The notes: generated by a model from the sequence alone, not told the origin. A stretch of 64,000 bases of DNA from Novosphingobium jiangmenense (GCF_015694345.1 NZ_JADQDC010000003.1:307665-371664); one strand, 5' to 3'. Numbered from the stretch's first letter, positions 36,384 to 47,527 are shown. Program-made: numbers and translations.

Positions 36384-37808
36384 TCAGGCGGGCAGGCCGC
36401 TGATTGCCTTCATTTCCATGAAGTCCTTGAGGCCATAGAGCCCGCCTTCACGGCCATTGCCCGATTGCTTGTAGCCGCCGAACGGCGCGCCCGGGGTCGG
36501 ACCCCAGTTGTTGATCGCCACCATCCCGGCGCGCAGGGCAGGGGCCACTTCCGCCGCCTTGGCCGGATCGCCGGTGATGCAGGCCGAAAGGCCATAGGCG
36601 GTGTCGTTGGCGATCTCGATGGCCTGCTCCAGATCGTCGTAGGTCATGATCGTGGCGACCGGGCCGAAGATCTCCTCCTGCGCGATGCGCATGTCCGGCG
36701 TCACGCCCGAGAACACCGTCGGCTTGATGTAGTAGCCGCGGTTGACGTTCGAGGGCAGGTCCGGACCGCCGGTCTCCAGCTTCGCACCTTCGTCGATGGC
36801 CGACTGGATCAGCCCGCGAATCTTGTCGAACTGCGCTTTGTTGACGACCGGGCCGAGGTGGTTGCCTTCGGTCAGCGGGTCGCCCACCGGGGTCGCCGAA
36901 TACATCGCCGAAACGAACGCCGCCGCTTCCGCCTCGCGCTCCTTCGGTACGAGGATGCGGGTCGGCGAGATGCACGACTGGCCCGAGTTGACCAGCGGCC
37001 CCGACGCGGTCGAGGGCAGGTACTTGGCGAAATCGGCATCGGGCAGCACCACGTTGGGCGACTTGCCGCCCAGTTCCTGATGCACGCGCTTGACCGTATC
37101 GGCCGCTGCCTTGGCGACGAGGATGCCCGCACGCGTCGAACCGGTGAAGCTCACCATGTCGATCCCGGGGTGCGAGCTGATCGCGGTGCCAACGCCCGGC
37201 CCGTCACCCTGGACAAGGTTGAACACGCCCGGCGGCACGCCTGCCGCATCCAGGATTTCGGCAAAGATCGCCGCGTTGGTCGGGCATTCTTCCGAAGGCT
37301 TGAGGATCATCGTATTGCCCGCCGCGAGAGCGGGTGCGACCTTGAGCGCGATCTGGTTGAGCGGCCAGTTCCACGGCGTGATCATGCCGACGACGCCGAT
37401 CGGCTCGTAGGCCACCTTGTAGTTGCCGTTGTCTTCCATGAAGTTGAAGTTCTTGAGCGCGGCCATCGTGCCCAGGAAGCCGCCGATCCCGGCACCGACC
37501 TGTGCGGTTCCGCCAAAGCTCACCGGCGCACCCATTTCCTCGGCCATCGCCACGGCCAGTTCGGGCGCGCGCTTCTTCATCTCCGCCACGATGCGGTCCA
37601 TCAGCGCAAGGCGCTCCTCGCGCGTGGTCTTGCTGAAGCTCTTGAACGCGCGCTGCGCCGCCGCCACCGCCTTGTCGACATCGGCCTGCGTGCCGAGCGT
37701 GATCGCGCAGACCGGTTCCTCGGTCGCCGGGTTGATCACCTCGTGGCGCTTGCCGCCCTCGCTGTCGACCCATTTGCCATCGATGTAGTGCTGCAGCCTC
37801 TCGCGCAT
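36384..37808 (-). CDS. Aldehyde dehydrogenase family protein
   Basis: This 474-aa NAD(P)-dependent enzyme oxidises aldehydes to acids. It has the cofactor segments MITPWNWPLNQIALKVAPAL and SFTGSTRAGILVAKAAADTV, the general base in QELGGKSPNVVLPDAD (Glu), and the nucleophile in VNSGQSCISPTRILVP (Cys). C-terminal EEIFGPVATIM and PFGGYKQSGNGREGG are also typical. The aldehyde is unknown; general ALDH and aromatic aldehyde types look alike at this level. It is transcribed alone between a REP-like element and a tiny membrane-protein gene. Confidence 0.92.
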   Translation of the reverse strand: MRERLQHYIDGKWVDSEGGKRHEVINPATEEPVCAITLGTQADVDKAVAAAQRAFKSFSKTTREERLALMDRIVAEMKKRAPELAVAMAEEMGAPVSFGGTAQVGAGIGGFLGTMAALKNFNFMEDNGNYKVAYEPIGVVGMITPWNWPLNQIALKVAPALAAGNTMILKPSEECPTNAAIFAEILDAAGVPPGVFNLVQGDGPGVGTAISSHPGIDMVSFTGSTRAGILVAKAAADTVKRVHQELGGKSPNVVLPDADFAKYLPSTASGPLVNSGQSCISPTRILVPKEREAEAAAFVSAMYSATPVGDPLTEGNHLGPVVNKAQFDKIRGLIQSAIDEGAKLETGGPDLPSNVNRGYYIKPTVFSGVTPDMRIAQEEIFGPVATIMTYDDLEQAIEIANDTAYGLSACITGDPAKAAEVAPALRAGMVAINNWGPTPGAPFGGYKQSGNGREGGLYGLKDFMEMKAISGLPA

Positions 37809-37917
37809 CGCGTTTCTCCCGAAAGTGAGCGGGCCGAACGCGTCGTCCGGCCCTTTGCCTTCGGGAAGGTAGGCATCTGCGTTTCGATCCGCAACCGGTC
37901 AGGCCTGCCCGATTGCG

Positions 37918-38064
37918 TCAGATTCGCCGTCCGCGGAACAGGTGGACCAGTCCGATCAGGATGGCGATGACCAGCACGATGTGGATCACGCCGGCGGTAA
38001 CCTTGAAGGCGAACACGCCCAGAGCCCAGAGCACGAACAGGATGAGTGCAAGAGTGAGAAGCAT
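37918..38064 (-). CDS. Lmo0937-family very small membrane protein
   Basis: This 48-aa protein starts MLLTLALILFVLWALGVFAF and carries a second hydrophobic stretch, IVLVIAILIGLVHLFRG, ending in RRI. Two membrane helices of this spacing and the W-x-LG-x-F pattern match the lmo0937-type family of unknown function. The start at 38064 has GGAG seven bases upstream; an ATG at 38070 would add two residues. It precedes the aldehyde dehydrogenase gene on the same strand. Confidence 0.72.
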   Translation of the reverse strand: MLLTLALILFVLWALGVFAFKVTAGVIHIVLVIAILIGLVHLFRGRRI

Positions 38065-38240
38065 TGCCATTCTCCGCTGGTATCCCTCCGCCCGCCATCG
38101 TCACCCTGCTCAACCCGGCACCGCGCCCGGAGTTCCGCCCGGCCGCCATCCCATGTGCGGCTAAGCGCCCGAGCGTCGTGATTGATAACCATTTATTCGG
38201 ATGCTGCCGTTAGGGCCGGGCAGATGGGAGTGGTTTCACC

Positions 38241-40508
38241 ATGAGGCGCGACGTTCTGCGGCACCAGCAAGGAGCTGCGGGCGCGGCGTGGATCGTCGTG
38301 GGCACGTTTCTCGCACTGGTGGCGCTGACGACCGCGCTCGTGGTGGCCTTCGTCAACTCCACCAGCCTTGCCGACCGCTTCGCCCGCCAGGAAGAGCAGC
38401 GGCTGGTCCAGCGCTTCGTCGAACGCAGCGAAAGGCAACTGCTGGAAACCAACCGCCTGCAGATCACCTGGGACGAAGCCGTCGTCACGCTGAATTCGCC
38501 CCAGGCCGAAACCTGGGCGCGCAACTATCTCGCCGGATATTTCTGGGGCAGCCACCACATCGACCGCATCTATCACGTGCGCGCCGATGGCCGGGTCGTC
38601 CGCTGCTGGAAAGGCCCGAAGGTCACCGGTGATTGCCGCTACGACCAGATTCGCAGCAACGTGGCCGACCTGATCCGCCGCTCGATCCGCGAGGATTCCG
38701 GCTCGGACAAGCCGGTGGAATGGCGTCGGCTGGGCAACACGCTCTGGCCGTTCAGCGCCAAGGGCCTGCCGATCGCGCGCGGGGCCAGCGCCATGGACAG
38801 CTTCGAGGGCGGCCCAGCCTTCATCGCCGTGGCTTCGGTCGTTCCCGATGTCACCCCCGGCCTGCTCAAGGGCCCGCCCGATTACATCGTGCTCGTCCGC
38901 ATGGTCGATGCGCGGGTCATCGCCGACCTGCAGGCCTCGCTGCTGCTCGACGGCCTGCGCTTCGAATCACGCCCGCCTTCGGACGAGACACGCAATGCGC
39001 TCGAGGCGAAGGATCCCGAGGGCCGCTCGATCGGCTGGTTCACCTGGGTGGCAAAGCCGCCGGGCCCCGCCATTCTGCGCCAGACCGCGCCGCTGCTCGC
39101 CATCTATATCCTGTTTTTCGTCGGCGTCGTCGCGGGCGGGGCAATCATCGTCCGGCGCATGCGTCGCACCACCAGCGAGCTCGTCGCCAGCGAGGCGCAG
39201 GCCCAGCACAATGCCCTTCACGATGCGATGTCGGGCCTGCCCAACCGCGCCCATTTCATGCAGCGCCTGCGGCAGGAACTGACGCTCTGCACCGAACAGC
39301 CCGAACGCGGCGATGTCTTCGTCGCCTATGTCGACATCGACCGCTTCAAGGTCGTCAATGACACGCTCGGCCATCACGTCGGCGATGAGCTGGTGCGTCA
39401 GGTCGCGCTGCGGCTGCGCCGCTCGCTGCCGCCGGGCGACTTCCTTTCGCGCTTCGGCGGTGACGAGTTCGTGCTGCTGCGCCGCTCCACCGGTGGCCGC
39501 GCCGCTGCCGACATGCTCGGTCGCCAGATCATGGCCCTTGCGCTCGAACCGTTCGCGATCTCCGGCAACAGCCTCGACATCAGCCTGTCCTGCGGCATCA
39601 GCTGGGGCCCGGAACAGAGCGAGGACCCCGGCGAACTCCTGCGCCGCGCCGATATTGCGCTCTACCGCGCCAAGCAGCGCGGGCGCGCGCGCTATCGCCG
39701 CTTCACCCGCGACATGGACGCCTCGGTCAAGCTGCGGCGCGAGATGGAGATGGAACTGCGCCGGGCCATCGCGCGCGACGAACTGAGCCTCGCCTACCAG
39801 CCCATCGTCAACGCGGGTGACGGCACCGTCGAGGGCTTCGAGGCGCTGCTGCGCTGGTATCACCCGGAACGCGGCGCGATCCGCCCCGGCCTGTTCGTGC
39901 CGATTGCCGAACAGGCCGGCCTGATGATGCCCTTGGGCCAGTGGGTGCTGCGCCGCGTGTTCGAGGATTGCCGCGACTGGCCCGAGTGCGACATCTCGGT
40001 CAACCTCTCGCCGCTGCAGATCATGGCCAGCGATTTCCTGCCCTCGATCGACCAGATGCTGCGCGAAACCCGCGCCGACCCGCGCCGCTTCGTGCTCGAA
40101 GTCACCGAAGGCGTGATGCTCGATCGCAGCGAGCACGTCGTCGAAGTGCTCAAGGGCCTGAAGTATCGCGGCTTCCGCATCGCGCTCGACGATTTCGGCA
40201 TCGGCTATTCGTCGCTCAGCTACCTGCGCTCGTTCCAGTTCGATCGCATCAAGATCGACCGTTCGTTCGTCCAGAACATCGAGGCCGATCTCGATGCGCA
40301 CTCGATCCTGCGCGCCATCGTCTCGCTCGGCCACACGCTGCGCATGAAGGTCGTCGCCGAAGGCGTCGAAACGCCGATGCAGCGCGCGCTGGTGCAGGCG
40401 GCGGGATGCCAGATGATCCAGGGCCACCTGTTCTGGCAGGCCATGCCGCTTGAGGAGGCGCGCGCGCTGCTCGAACCCGAGGTCGTGGAAAAGCGCCGCA
40501 GCGCCTGA
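38241..40508 (+). CDS. Membrane CHASE4-GGDEF-EAL protein (cyclic-di-GMP turnover)
   Basis: This 755-aa protein has a membrane helix at about 15-38, a periplasmic CHASE4 sensor (QLLETNRLQITWDEAV) and a second helix near 280-300. A GGDEF diguanylate cyclase (RFGGDEFVLL) and an EAL phosphodiesterase follow. The EAL domain keeps EGFEALLRW, VNLSPLQI, LEVTEGV, ALDDFGIGYSSLSYL with the following Lys, and VVAEGVET, so it looks active. The GGDEF signature is intact, but the inhibitory RxxD site five residues upstream reads PPGD, so product inhibition is probably lost. The net direction of activity is unknown. Confidence 0.92.
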   Translation: MRRDVLRHQQGAAGAAWIVVGTFLALVALTTALVVAFVNSTSLADRFARQEEQRLVQRFVERSERQLLETNRLQITWDEAVVTLNSPQAETWARNYLAGYFWGSHHIDRIYHVRADGRVVRCWKGPKVTGDCRYDQIRSNVADLIRRSIREDSGSDKPVEWRRLGNTLWPFSAKGLPIARGASAMDSFEGGPAFIAVASVVPDVTPGLLKGPPDYIVLVRMVDARVIADLQASLLLDGLRFESRPPSDETRNALEAKDPEGRSIGWFTWVAKPPGPAILRQTAPLLAIYILFFVGVVAGGAIIVRRMRRTTSELVASEAQAQHNALHDAMSGLPNRAHFMQRLRQELTLCTEQPERGDVFVAYVDIDRFKVVNDTLGHHVGDELVRQVALRLRRSLPPGDFLSRFGGDEFVLLRRSTGGRAAADMLGRQIMALALEPFAISGNSLDISLSCGISWGPEQSEDPGELLRRADIALYRAKQRGRARYRRFTRDMDASVKLRREMEMELRRAIARDELSLAYQPIVNAGDGTVEGFEALLRWYHPERGAIRPGLFVPIAEQAGLMMPLGQWVLRRVFEDCRDWPECDISVNLSPLQIMASDFLPSIDQMLRETRADPRRFVLEVTEGVMLDRSEHVVEVLKGLKYRGFRIALDDFGIGYSSLSYLRSFQFDRIKIDRSFVQNIEADLDAHSILRAIVSLGHTLRMKVVAEGVETPMQRALVQAAGCQMIQGHLFWQAMPLEEARALLEPEVVEKRRSA

Positions 40509-40510
40509 CC

Positions 40511-41218
40511 CTACGTATTCGGCTTGCCGCGGATCTGCTTGATATACTTGAGTTCGTTCATCGCCGCCGGACTGTTCGGCTCGAACGTCAGCGACTGGTT
40601 GAACAGCGCCTCGGCCTCGTCGAGCTGCCCCATCTCGATCTTGGCAAAGCCCATGCCGCGCAGCGCCCGCGCCTTGTAGAACGGGCGTCGGTCACCGGGC
40701 GCAGTCTCGGCGGATTTCAGCGCCTCCTCGAACAGGCCGTAGGACCGCGTCCAGTCGCGCTGGCTCTTGAACCATTCGGCCAGTTCATTGGTATAATGCG
40801 CATTCAGCGGCGCGCGGTCGTGTGCCAGTTGCAGCCACGGCAGCGCGTCCTTGCCCTTGCCGAGATCGATCATGGCATAGCCCTTGGCGAAATAGCCATC
40901 GCACCACGCCGCGCCGACAATGGTCAGCTCCATCGTCACTTCGCGGTCGTTGTGTCGGGCCAGAGCCTCGGCCTGCTCGTTCGATTCAGCGCAGACATGC
41001 GCGCGCCTGGCCTGACGCAGGTTGAACGCCGCAATCAGCTGGTCGGCCTTCTCGATCGCCGCCGCCGGCTTGCCCCGGGTGATGTCCGCAAAGATCGCGT
41101 TGGACAATTGCACCGCCTGATCGTCGGTCATCTCGGCATCGGCTGCCGCTGCGGGCAGGGATACCAGACAAGCGCTCAGCGAAAGGACTGGTGCAAGAAT
41201 CACGCGACGCAACGGCAT
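40511..41218 (-). CDS. Exported tetratricopeptide-repeat protein
   Basis: This 235-aa protein has a signal peptide (RRVILAPVLSLSACLVSLPAAAA) and TPR-like helices. The repeats include GKGKDALPWLQLAHDRAPLN, DWTRSYGLFEEALKSAETA, and GMGFAKIEMGQLDEAEALFN followed by LTFEPNSPAAMNELKYI. It is probably periplasmic and binds partners through the TPRs. An LSAC stretch inside the signal could be a lipobox, so a lipoprotein is possible. It is convergent with the GGDEF-EAL gene, with two bases between stops. Confidence 0.75.
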   Translation of the reverse strand: MPLRRVILAPVLSLSACLVSLPAAAADAEMTDDQAVQLSNAIFADITRGKPAAAIEKADQLIAAFNLRQARRAHVCAESNEQAEALARHNDREVTMELTIVGAAWCDGYFAKGYAMIDLGKGKDALPWLQLAHDRAPLNAHYTNELAEWFKSQRDWTRSYGLFEEALKSAETAPGDRRPFYKARALRGMGFAKIEMGQLDEAEALFNQSLTFEPNSPAAMNELKYIKQIRGKPNT

Positions 41219-41303
41219 AGGCTTCTCCCCGGTGTTCCGGGCAGAGTGCGCGTCATCGTGCGTGCTGGCAAATGCAATTGCCGCCCCATCGGCGGCAAGC
41301 GGA

Positions 41304-41798
41304 TCAGCCCTTGGCGGACTTCGCGGCCGAAGCGTCGGCCGTAACCGTACGCGGGTAGATGAAGCCATGGGCCGGGCTGGCGCGCAGGCCGACCGACTTG
41401 GTCGGTGCAAACCACACGCGCACTTCGCTCCAGTCACCGGCGGCCGAAACGTCAACCGCCATCACGCCCTTCTCGACCATGCCCGGACCCGACCAGTTGG
41501 CGTGGTCGATCAGGATGTGGCGATCGTCGACGACCTTGCGGACGACGGCGACGTGGCCATAGGGCATCGCGCGCGTGCCGCTGAAGGCGAGGACGGCGCC
41601 GGCCTGGGGCTTCTGGCCGCGGTCATAGGTGCCGGCGGCGTTGCTCCACCAGTCGCGGGCGTTGCCGCTCAGCTGCACGTCGGAAATCTGGCGGGCATAG
41701 GTCACGCACTGGAGGCGGGCCTGGGCAGCGGTCGGCAGGGCGACGACTGCGAAGAATGCCAGAAATGCTGCGACCGCGTTCTTTATCATGGGCAGCAT
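41304..41798 (-). CDS. Exported CHAP-domain cysteine amidohydrolase
   Basis: This 164-aa protein has a signal peptide (MIKNAVAAFLAFFAVVALPTAAQA) followed at once by a CHAP domain. It has the catalytic Cys31 in LQCVTYARQ, the fold segment QKPQAGAVLAFSGTRAMPYG, the catalytic His in PYGHVAVVRKV and the acidic/polar residue in LIDHANW. CHAP enzymes cut peptide or amide bonds in peptidoglycan. ATG 41798 is used; ATG 41789 is also possible. Confidence 0.85.
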   Translation of the reverse strand: MLPMIKNAVAAFLAFFAVVALPTAAQARLQCVTYARQISDVQLSGNARDWWSNAAGTYDRGQKPQAGAVLAFSGTRAMPYGHVAVVRKVVDDRHILIDHANWSGPGMVEKGVMAVDVSAAGDWSEVRVWFAPTKSVGLRASPAHGFIYPRTVTADASAAKSAKG

Positions 41799-41957
41799 CA
41801 CTAAGGATTTTGGCGGATTCGAGGAGTCTCGGCGCCCTCCGTTCATCCTGCCGCAATCACAACTCGTCTCGCTTCGTCGCAAATCGCCGGACGCCTGTGG
41901 ATAAAATCACAATCTCGTGCGTTTTCCGCTGCAGGCGGTGGTTCGACCCACCCTTCA

Positions 41958-42054
41958 TTCGTCATTGCGAGCCCGCGGAGCGGGAGAAGCAATCCAGAGC
42001 GGTTCTGCGCTGACTCTGGATTGCTTCGTCGGCTTCACCTCCTCGCAATGACGA
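41958..42054. repeat. REP-like palindromic element, copy 2
   Basis: It starts TTCGTCATTGCGAG and ends CTCGCAATGACGA, with internal GAAGCAATCCAGAG and GGATTGCTTCGTCGG. It lies in the 327-bp space between the CHAP gene and the glnA terminator, both on the minus strand. It is slightly longer and more diverged than copies 1 and 3. Confidence 0.87.
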
Positions 42055-42072
42055 GATGGGAGGGCGAGACGA

Positions 42073-42102
42073 AAAGGGCGCCCGGTTTCCCGGACGCCCC
42101 TT
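42073..42102 (-). terminator. Rho-independent terminator after glnA
   Basis: On the minus strand an imperfect GC-rich stem (GGGCG / CGCCC and CCGG / CCGG, one mismatch between them) with a 4-base loop is followed by TTTTCGTC. It starts 24 bp past the glnA stop. Confidence 0.75.
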
Positions 42103-42125
42103 CGTCTTCTCGCTGATCGTGTGGA

Positions 42126-43535
42126 TCAGAGCGAGTAGTACATGTCGAACTCGACGGCCGACGGCGTGGTTTCCCAGCGCATCACTTCCGGCCACTTGAG
42201 TTCGATGTAGGCTTCGATCTGGTCCTTGGTGAACACGCCACCCTGGAGCAGGAAGTCGTGGTCGGCCTCGAGGCTTTCCAGCGCTTCGCGCAGCGAACCG
42301 CAAACGGTCGGGACCTGGGCGAGTTCTGCCGGCGGCAGGTCGTACAGGTTCTTGTCCATGGCTTCGCCCGGGTGGATCTTGTTCTTGATCCCGTCGAGGC
42401 CGGCCATGAGCAGTGCCGAGTAGCACAGGTAGGGGTTGGCCATCGCGTCGGGGAAGCGGAACTCGACGCGCTTTGCCTTGGCGCCGGCGCCATAGGGGAT
42501 GCGGCACGAGGCCGAACGGTTGCGGGCCGAGTAGGCGAGCAGCACGGGGGCTTCATAGCCCGGCACCAGGCGCTTGTAGCTGTTGGTGGTCGGGTTGGTG
42601 AAGGCGTTCAGCGCCTTGGCGTGCTTGATCACGCCGCCGATGAAGTACAGGCACATTTCCGACAGACCGGCATAGCCGTTGCCGGCGAAGAGCGGCTTGC
42701 CGCCTTCCCAGATCGAGATGTGCGTGTGCATGCCCGAACCGTTGTCGGTCTTGATCGGCTTCGGCATGAACGTGGCGGTCTTGCCATAGGCCTGGGCGAC
42801 CTGCTGCACGACGTACTTGTAGACCTGCATGCGGTCAGCCGTCTGCACCAGCGTGCCGAAGGTCAGGCCGAGTTCGTGCTGGGCCGAGGCCACTTCGTGG
42901 TGGTGCTTGTCGCAGGGCAGGCCCATCTCGATCATGGTGCGGACCATTTCGCCACGGATGTCGACGCAGCTGTCGACCGGAGCGACCGGGAAATAGCCGC
43001 CCTTGGCACGCGGACGGTGGGCGAGGTTGCCGCCTTCGTAGTCCTTGTTCGAGTTGGTCGGCAGCTCGATGTCGTCGATGCGGAAGCCGTTGCCGTCGTA
43101 GCCGTCGTAGAACTTGACGTCGTCGAACAGGAAGAACTCGGCTTCCGGACCGACATACACGGTGTCACCGAAACCGGCCGACTTGACGAAGGCTTCTGCG
43201 CGCTTGGCGGTCGAACGCGGGTCGCGGCCATAGAGTTCGCCGGTCGAGGGTTCGACGATGTCGCAGTTGATGATCAGCATCGGCGAGGCCGAGAACGGAT
43301 CGACATAGACCGAGTCGAGGTCGGGCTTGAGGATCATGTCCGACTCGTTGATGGCCTTCCAGCCTTCGATCGACGAACCGTCGAACATCAGGCCGTCTTC
43401 CAGTTCGTCTTCGCCGAGAACGGTCGAGACCATGGTCAGGTGCTGCCACTTGCCCTTCGGGTCAGTGAAGCGCAGGTCGACCCATTCGATTTCCTCGTCC
43501 TTGATGCGGGCGAGGATGTCCTTTGCAGTTGCCAT
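42126..43535 (-). CDS. glnA: Glutamine synthetase type I
   Basis: This 469-aa enzyme makes glutamine from glutamate, ammonia and ATP as a dodecamer. It has the N-terminal beta-grasp ([16 protein letters not shown]), [11 protein letters not shown], the ATP/metal motif [13 protein letters not shown] and the catalytic [35 protein letters not shown] also fits. The adenylylation Tyr of the type I-beta form lies in KNLYDLPP near residue 398, so it is likely controlled by GlnE. The ATG at 43535 follows a GAAGGA site. It lies 155 bp after glnB on the same strand. Confidence 0.96.
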   Translation of the reverse strand: MATAKDILARIKDEEIEWVDLRFTDPKGKWQHLTMVSTVLGEDELEDGLMFDGSSIEGWKAINESDMILKPDLDSVYVDPFSASPMLIINCDIVEPSTGELYGRDPRSTAKRAEAFVKSAGFGDTVYVGPEAEFFLFDDVKFYDGYDGNGFRIDDIELPTNSNKDYEGGNLAHRPRAKGGYFPVAPVDSCVDIRGEMVRTMIEMGLPCDKHHHEVASAQHELGLTFGTLVQTADRMQVYKYVVQQVAQAYGKTATFMPKPIKTDNGSGMHTHISIWEGGKPLFAGNGYAGLSEMCLYFIGGVIKHAKALNAFTNPTTNSYKRLVPGYEAPVLLAYSARNRSASCRIPYGAGAKAKRVEFRFPDAMANPYLCYSALLMAGLDGIKNKIHPGEAMDKNLYDLPPAELAQVPTVCGSLREALESLEADHDFLLQGGVFTKDQIEAYIELKWPEVMRWETTPSAVEFDMYYSL

Positions 43536-43690
43536 CGCTGGTCCTTCTTCTTCATTGCCTCCGGTGGAGAGTGCCGGAGGGTATCTGGGGTGGTTGTTGT
43601 CTGGAGGCTTGCCCGTCCACAGGCCCACCCCCGCTATGCTGCCCGCCGGGTCAGGCCCGCCGCGGCATCAAACTTGTCTTGTCGCTATGA

Positions 43691-44083
<393 letters not shown>

Positions 44084-44108
44084 TTATCCCGAGTGTGGCG
44101 ACGACGTT

Positions 44109-44123
44109 ACAAGAATCGTGCCA
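44109..44123 (-). promoter_or_regulatory. Sigma-54-type promoter candidate for glnB
   Basis: On the minus strand TGGCACGATTCTTGT matches the consensus TGGCACG-N4-TTGC at 14 of 15 defined or free positions; the -12 GC is GT. It is 80 bp before the glnB start. PII genes are often transcribed by RpoN with NtrC, which supports the call. Confidence 0.55.
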
Positions 44124-44203
44124 CCCGCTCACTGGCAGCACTAGGCCATCGCGCTGCAACGCGAAAGCCGTAAAATCAGGGCCTCGGCAAGATTTGAATC
44201 GAA

Positions 44204-44267
44204 TGCGCAAGTCTTCCATGCGCAAGATTGCGCAGCCTTGTTCAAATCGTGCACAAATTTTGCGCAG
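44204..44267. promoter_or_regulatory. Cluster of five TGCGCAA-type sites upstream of glnB
   Basis: TGCGCAA occurs at 44204 and 44219, TGCGCAG at 44229 and 44261, and TGCACAA at 44250. The last four are spaced 10, 21 and 11 bp, near whole turns of the helix. They lie about 80-160 bp upstream of the sigma-54-like element, where NtrC enhancer sites would be expected. The binding protein is inferred. Confidence 0.5.
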
Positions 44268-44304
44268 GCACTGCCTGTTTTTTAGGCAGATTGGTCTTCC
44301 CGAT

Positions 44305-44391
44305 CGTCATTGCGAGGAGCAAGGCGACGAAGCAATCCAGAGCGTTTCGCGCTGCCGCACCGGATTGCTTCGCTACGCTCGCAATGACGAA
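44305..44391. repeat. REP-like palindromic element, copy 3
   Basis: It starts CGTCATTGCGAGGAGC, includes GACGAAGCAATCCAGAG and GGATTGCTTCGCTACG, and ends CTCGCAATGACGAA. It lies between the map stop and the glnB upstream region. Close to copy 1 in sequence and layout. Confidence 0.88.
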
Positions 44392-44408
44392 CTGTACGGG
44401 GCGGAAAA

Positions 44409-45248
44409 TCAGCCTGCGTAAGGCGGCTTGTCCAACCCGTTGGGGCTGGCGGTGAAGATTTCGCAGCCGTCCTCGGTAATCCCGATCGAATGCTCGAACT
44501 GTGCCGAAAGCGAACGGTCGCGGGTCACTGCCGTCCAGCCGTCGTCAAGGATCTTCACGCCGGGCTTGCCGAGATTGATCATCGGCTCGATCGTGAAGAA
44601 CATGCCGGGCTTCAACTCCGGCCCGGTCCCGGCGCGCGCGGCGTGGACCACTTCGGGCGCGTCGTGGAACAGGCGGCCAAGGCCATGGCCGCAGAATTCG
44701 CGCACCACGCCATAGCGCTGCTTCTCGGCATGGGCCTGGATCGCCGCGCCGATGTCGCCCAGCCGCGCGCCCGGCTTGGCCTGCTCGATCCCGATCATCA
44801 GGCACTCATAGGTTACGTCGACCAGCCGCTTCGCCTTCAGCGGCACGTCGCCGACCAGGTACATGCGGCTGCTGTCGCCGTGCCAGCCGTCGAGCAGCGG
44901 GGTCACGTCGATGTTGACGATGTCCCCGTCCTTCAGCGTCTTGTCCGAAGGAATGCCGTGGCAGACCACGTGGTTGATCGAGATGCAGCACGAATGGGTA
45001 TAGCCGCGATAGCCCAGCGTTGCCGGCACCGCGCCGCCATCCAGCGTCATCTGCCGCACCACGTCGTCCAGATAGTCGGTGCGCACCCCCGGCACCACCA
45101 GCGGCGCAAGTGCGTCAAGAATCTCGGCAGCGAGGCGCCCGGCCTTGCGCATCCCTTCAAAGCCCGCAGGCCCATGGAGCTTGATCGTGCCGTCGCGCAG
45201 CTGCACGTCGTGGTCTTCAACAGTCAGATATTCGGTCATGCCGCCCAT
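44409..45248 (-). CDS. map: Type I methionine aminopeptidase
   Basis: This 279-aa metalloprotease removes the initiator Met. Metal ligands are seen in the family order: GDIVNIDVTPLLDGWHGD (two Asp), GHGLGRLFHDAP (His), FTIEPMINLG (Glu) and QFEHSIGITEDGCEIFT (Glu). Substrate residues SCCISINHVVCHGIPS also match. The N-terminal extension before HGPAGFEGMRKAG is about 25 residues longer than in the E. coli enzyme, as in other alphaproteobacteria. ATG 45239 is an equally possible start. Confidence 0.95.
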   Translation of the reverse strand: MGGMTEYLTVEDHDVQLRDGTIKLHGPAGFEGMRKAGRLAAEILDALAPLVVPGVRTDYLDDVVRQMTLDGGAVPATLGYRGYTHSCCISINHVVCHGIPSDKTLKDGDIVNIDVTPLLDGWHGDSSRMYLVGDVPLKAKRLVDVTYECLMIGIEQAKPGARLGDIGAAIQAHAEKQRYGVVREFCGHGLGRLFHDAPEVVHAARAGTGPELKPGMFFTIEPMINLGKPGVKILDDGWTAVTRDRSLSAQFEHSIGITEDGCEIFTASPNGLDKPPYAG

Positions 45249-45293
45249 GTAGCGACAAAGCCGCCCGATTGCGAGGTGTTCGCAGAGGGCATT

Positions 45294-46091
45294 TCATCCC
45301 GCAACGAATGCGGCCTTGAATTCGGGCCTGACCGCATCGAGCACCTTCTGAGTCACCGGCAACGTGACCTCGTAATCCCCTTCGACATAGGGGCCTGCCG
45401 CATAAGGCGCGATCAGAATGCCGATGCGGTTGAACGCCTTGCCGTTGGACGAGCCGAGGATCACCGTCTGTTCGGTCGGATCAATGCACTCGTCGAACTC
45501 GGGCAAGCCCCCATCCTGTCCCCCGCGCTTCTTCGCCCGCTGGCGATCAAGGTCCTTGCAGAACGGCTCGCGCAGGGCAGCGGCAAGCGCTGCCTTGGAA
45601 GTGAACAGCTCCACTGCCGCTCGCCGCTTGGCCGCGATCCGGTCCCACAGCAGCGCGTCGAACACATAGTTCGGATGCGCTCCGCCTGAATCGAAGCCCA
45701 CCAGCGTCGACATGCTCAGCCACGCCGGCAGGTCCGTCACCACTTCCCACTTCACGCTGTGGCTGTAGGGGCGGAACGGGAAGCCGCCTTCCGTTGCCGC
45801 CTTGCGGCCCTCCTGCGCCTCGGCCTTCAGTCGCGTGCGCGCTTCGTCGAGTTCGCCGTCAAGCAAGGCCTTCAGCGGCGGGATCGCCCCCGCGCTCGCC
45901 GGATAGGAGAAGTCGAACACATAGAGGTCGTTCTCTTCGTGCACCTCGCGCGCGGTGACTGGCGTCTGTGCCGGCGGCTCCGGCGGCATCGGCGCGCTGA
46001 CGGCCGCCTCGGTGCTCGGTGCCGGGGCAGGGGCCTTCTCGCCCGAACAGGCGGCCAGCAACATCAGCGGGGTCAGCAACAGCACTCGCAT
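45294..46091 (-). CDS. Putative lipoprotein with DUF3298/DUF4163-like domain
   Basis: This 265-aa protein has a lipoprotein signal MRVLLLTPLMLLAAC (Cys15) and an Ala/Pro-rich linker. The domain contains VTDLPAWLSMSTLVGFDSGG followed by AHPNYVFDALLWD, the region typical of DUF3298 proteins related to RsiV. The C-terminus has GILIAPYAAGPYVEGDYEVT. It is probably surface- or periplasm-facing; no enzyme function is assigned. The ATG at 46091 is chosen for the signal peptide. It is divergent from the aminopeptidase at 46145. Confidence 0.77.
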   Translation of the reverse strand: MRVLLLTPLMLLAACSGEKAPAPAPSTEAAVSAPMPPEPPAQTPVTAREVHEENDLYVFDFSYPASAGAIPPLKALLDGELDEARTRLKAEAQEGRKAATEGGFPFRPYSHSVKWEVVTDLPAWLSMSTLVGFDSGGAHPNYVFDALLWDRIAAKRRAAVELFTSKAALAAALREPFCKDLDRQRAKKRGGQDGGLPEFDECIDPTEQTVILGSSNGKAFNRIGILIAPYAAGPYVEGDYEVTLPVTQKVLDAVRPEFKAAFVAG

Positions 46092-46144
46092 CAGGCAAAT
46101 TCCTCTCGCAACGCGCCACGCTCTGCGGCATGTCCTTGTGCAGC

Positions 46145-47527
<1,383 letters not shown>

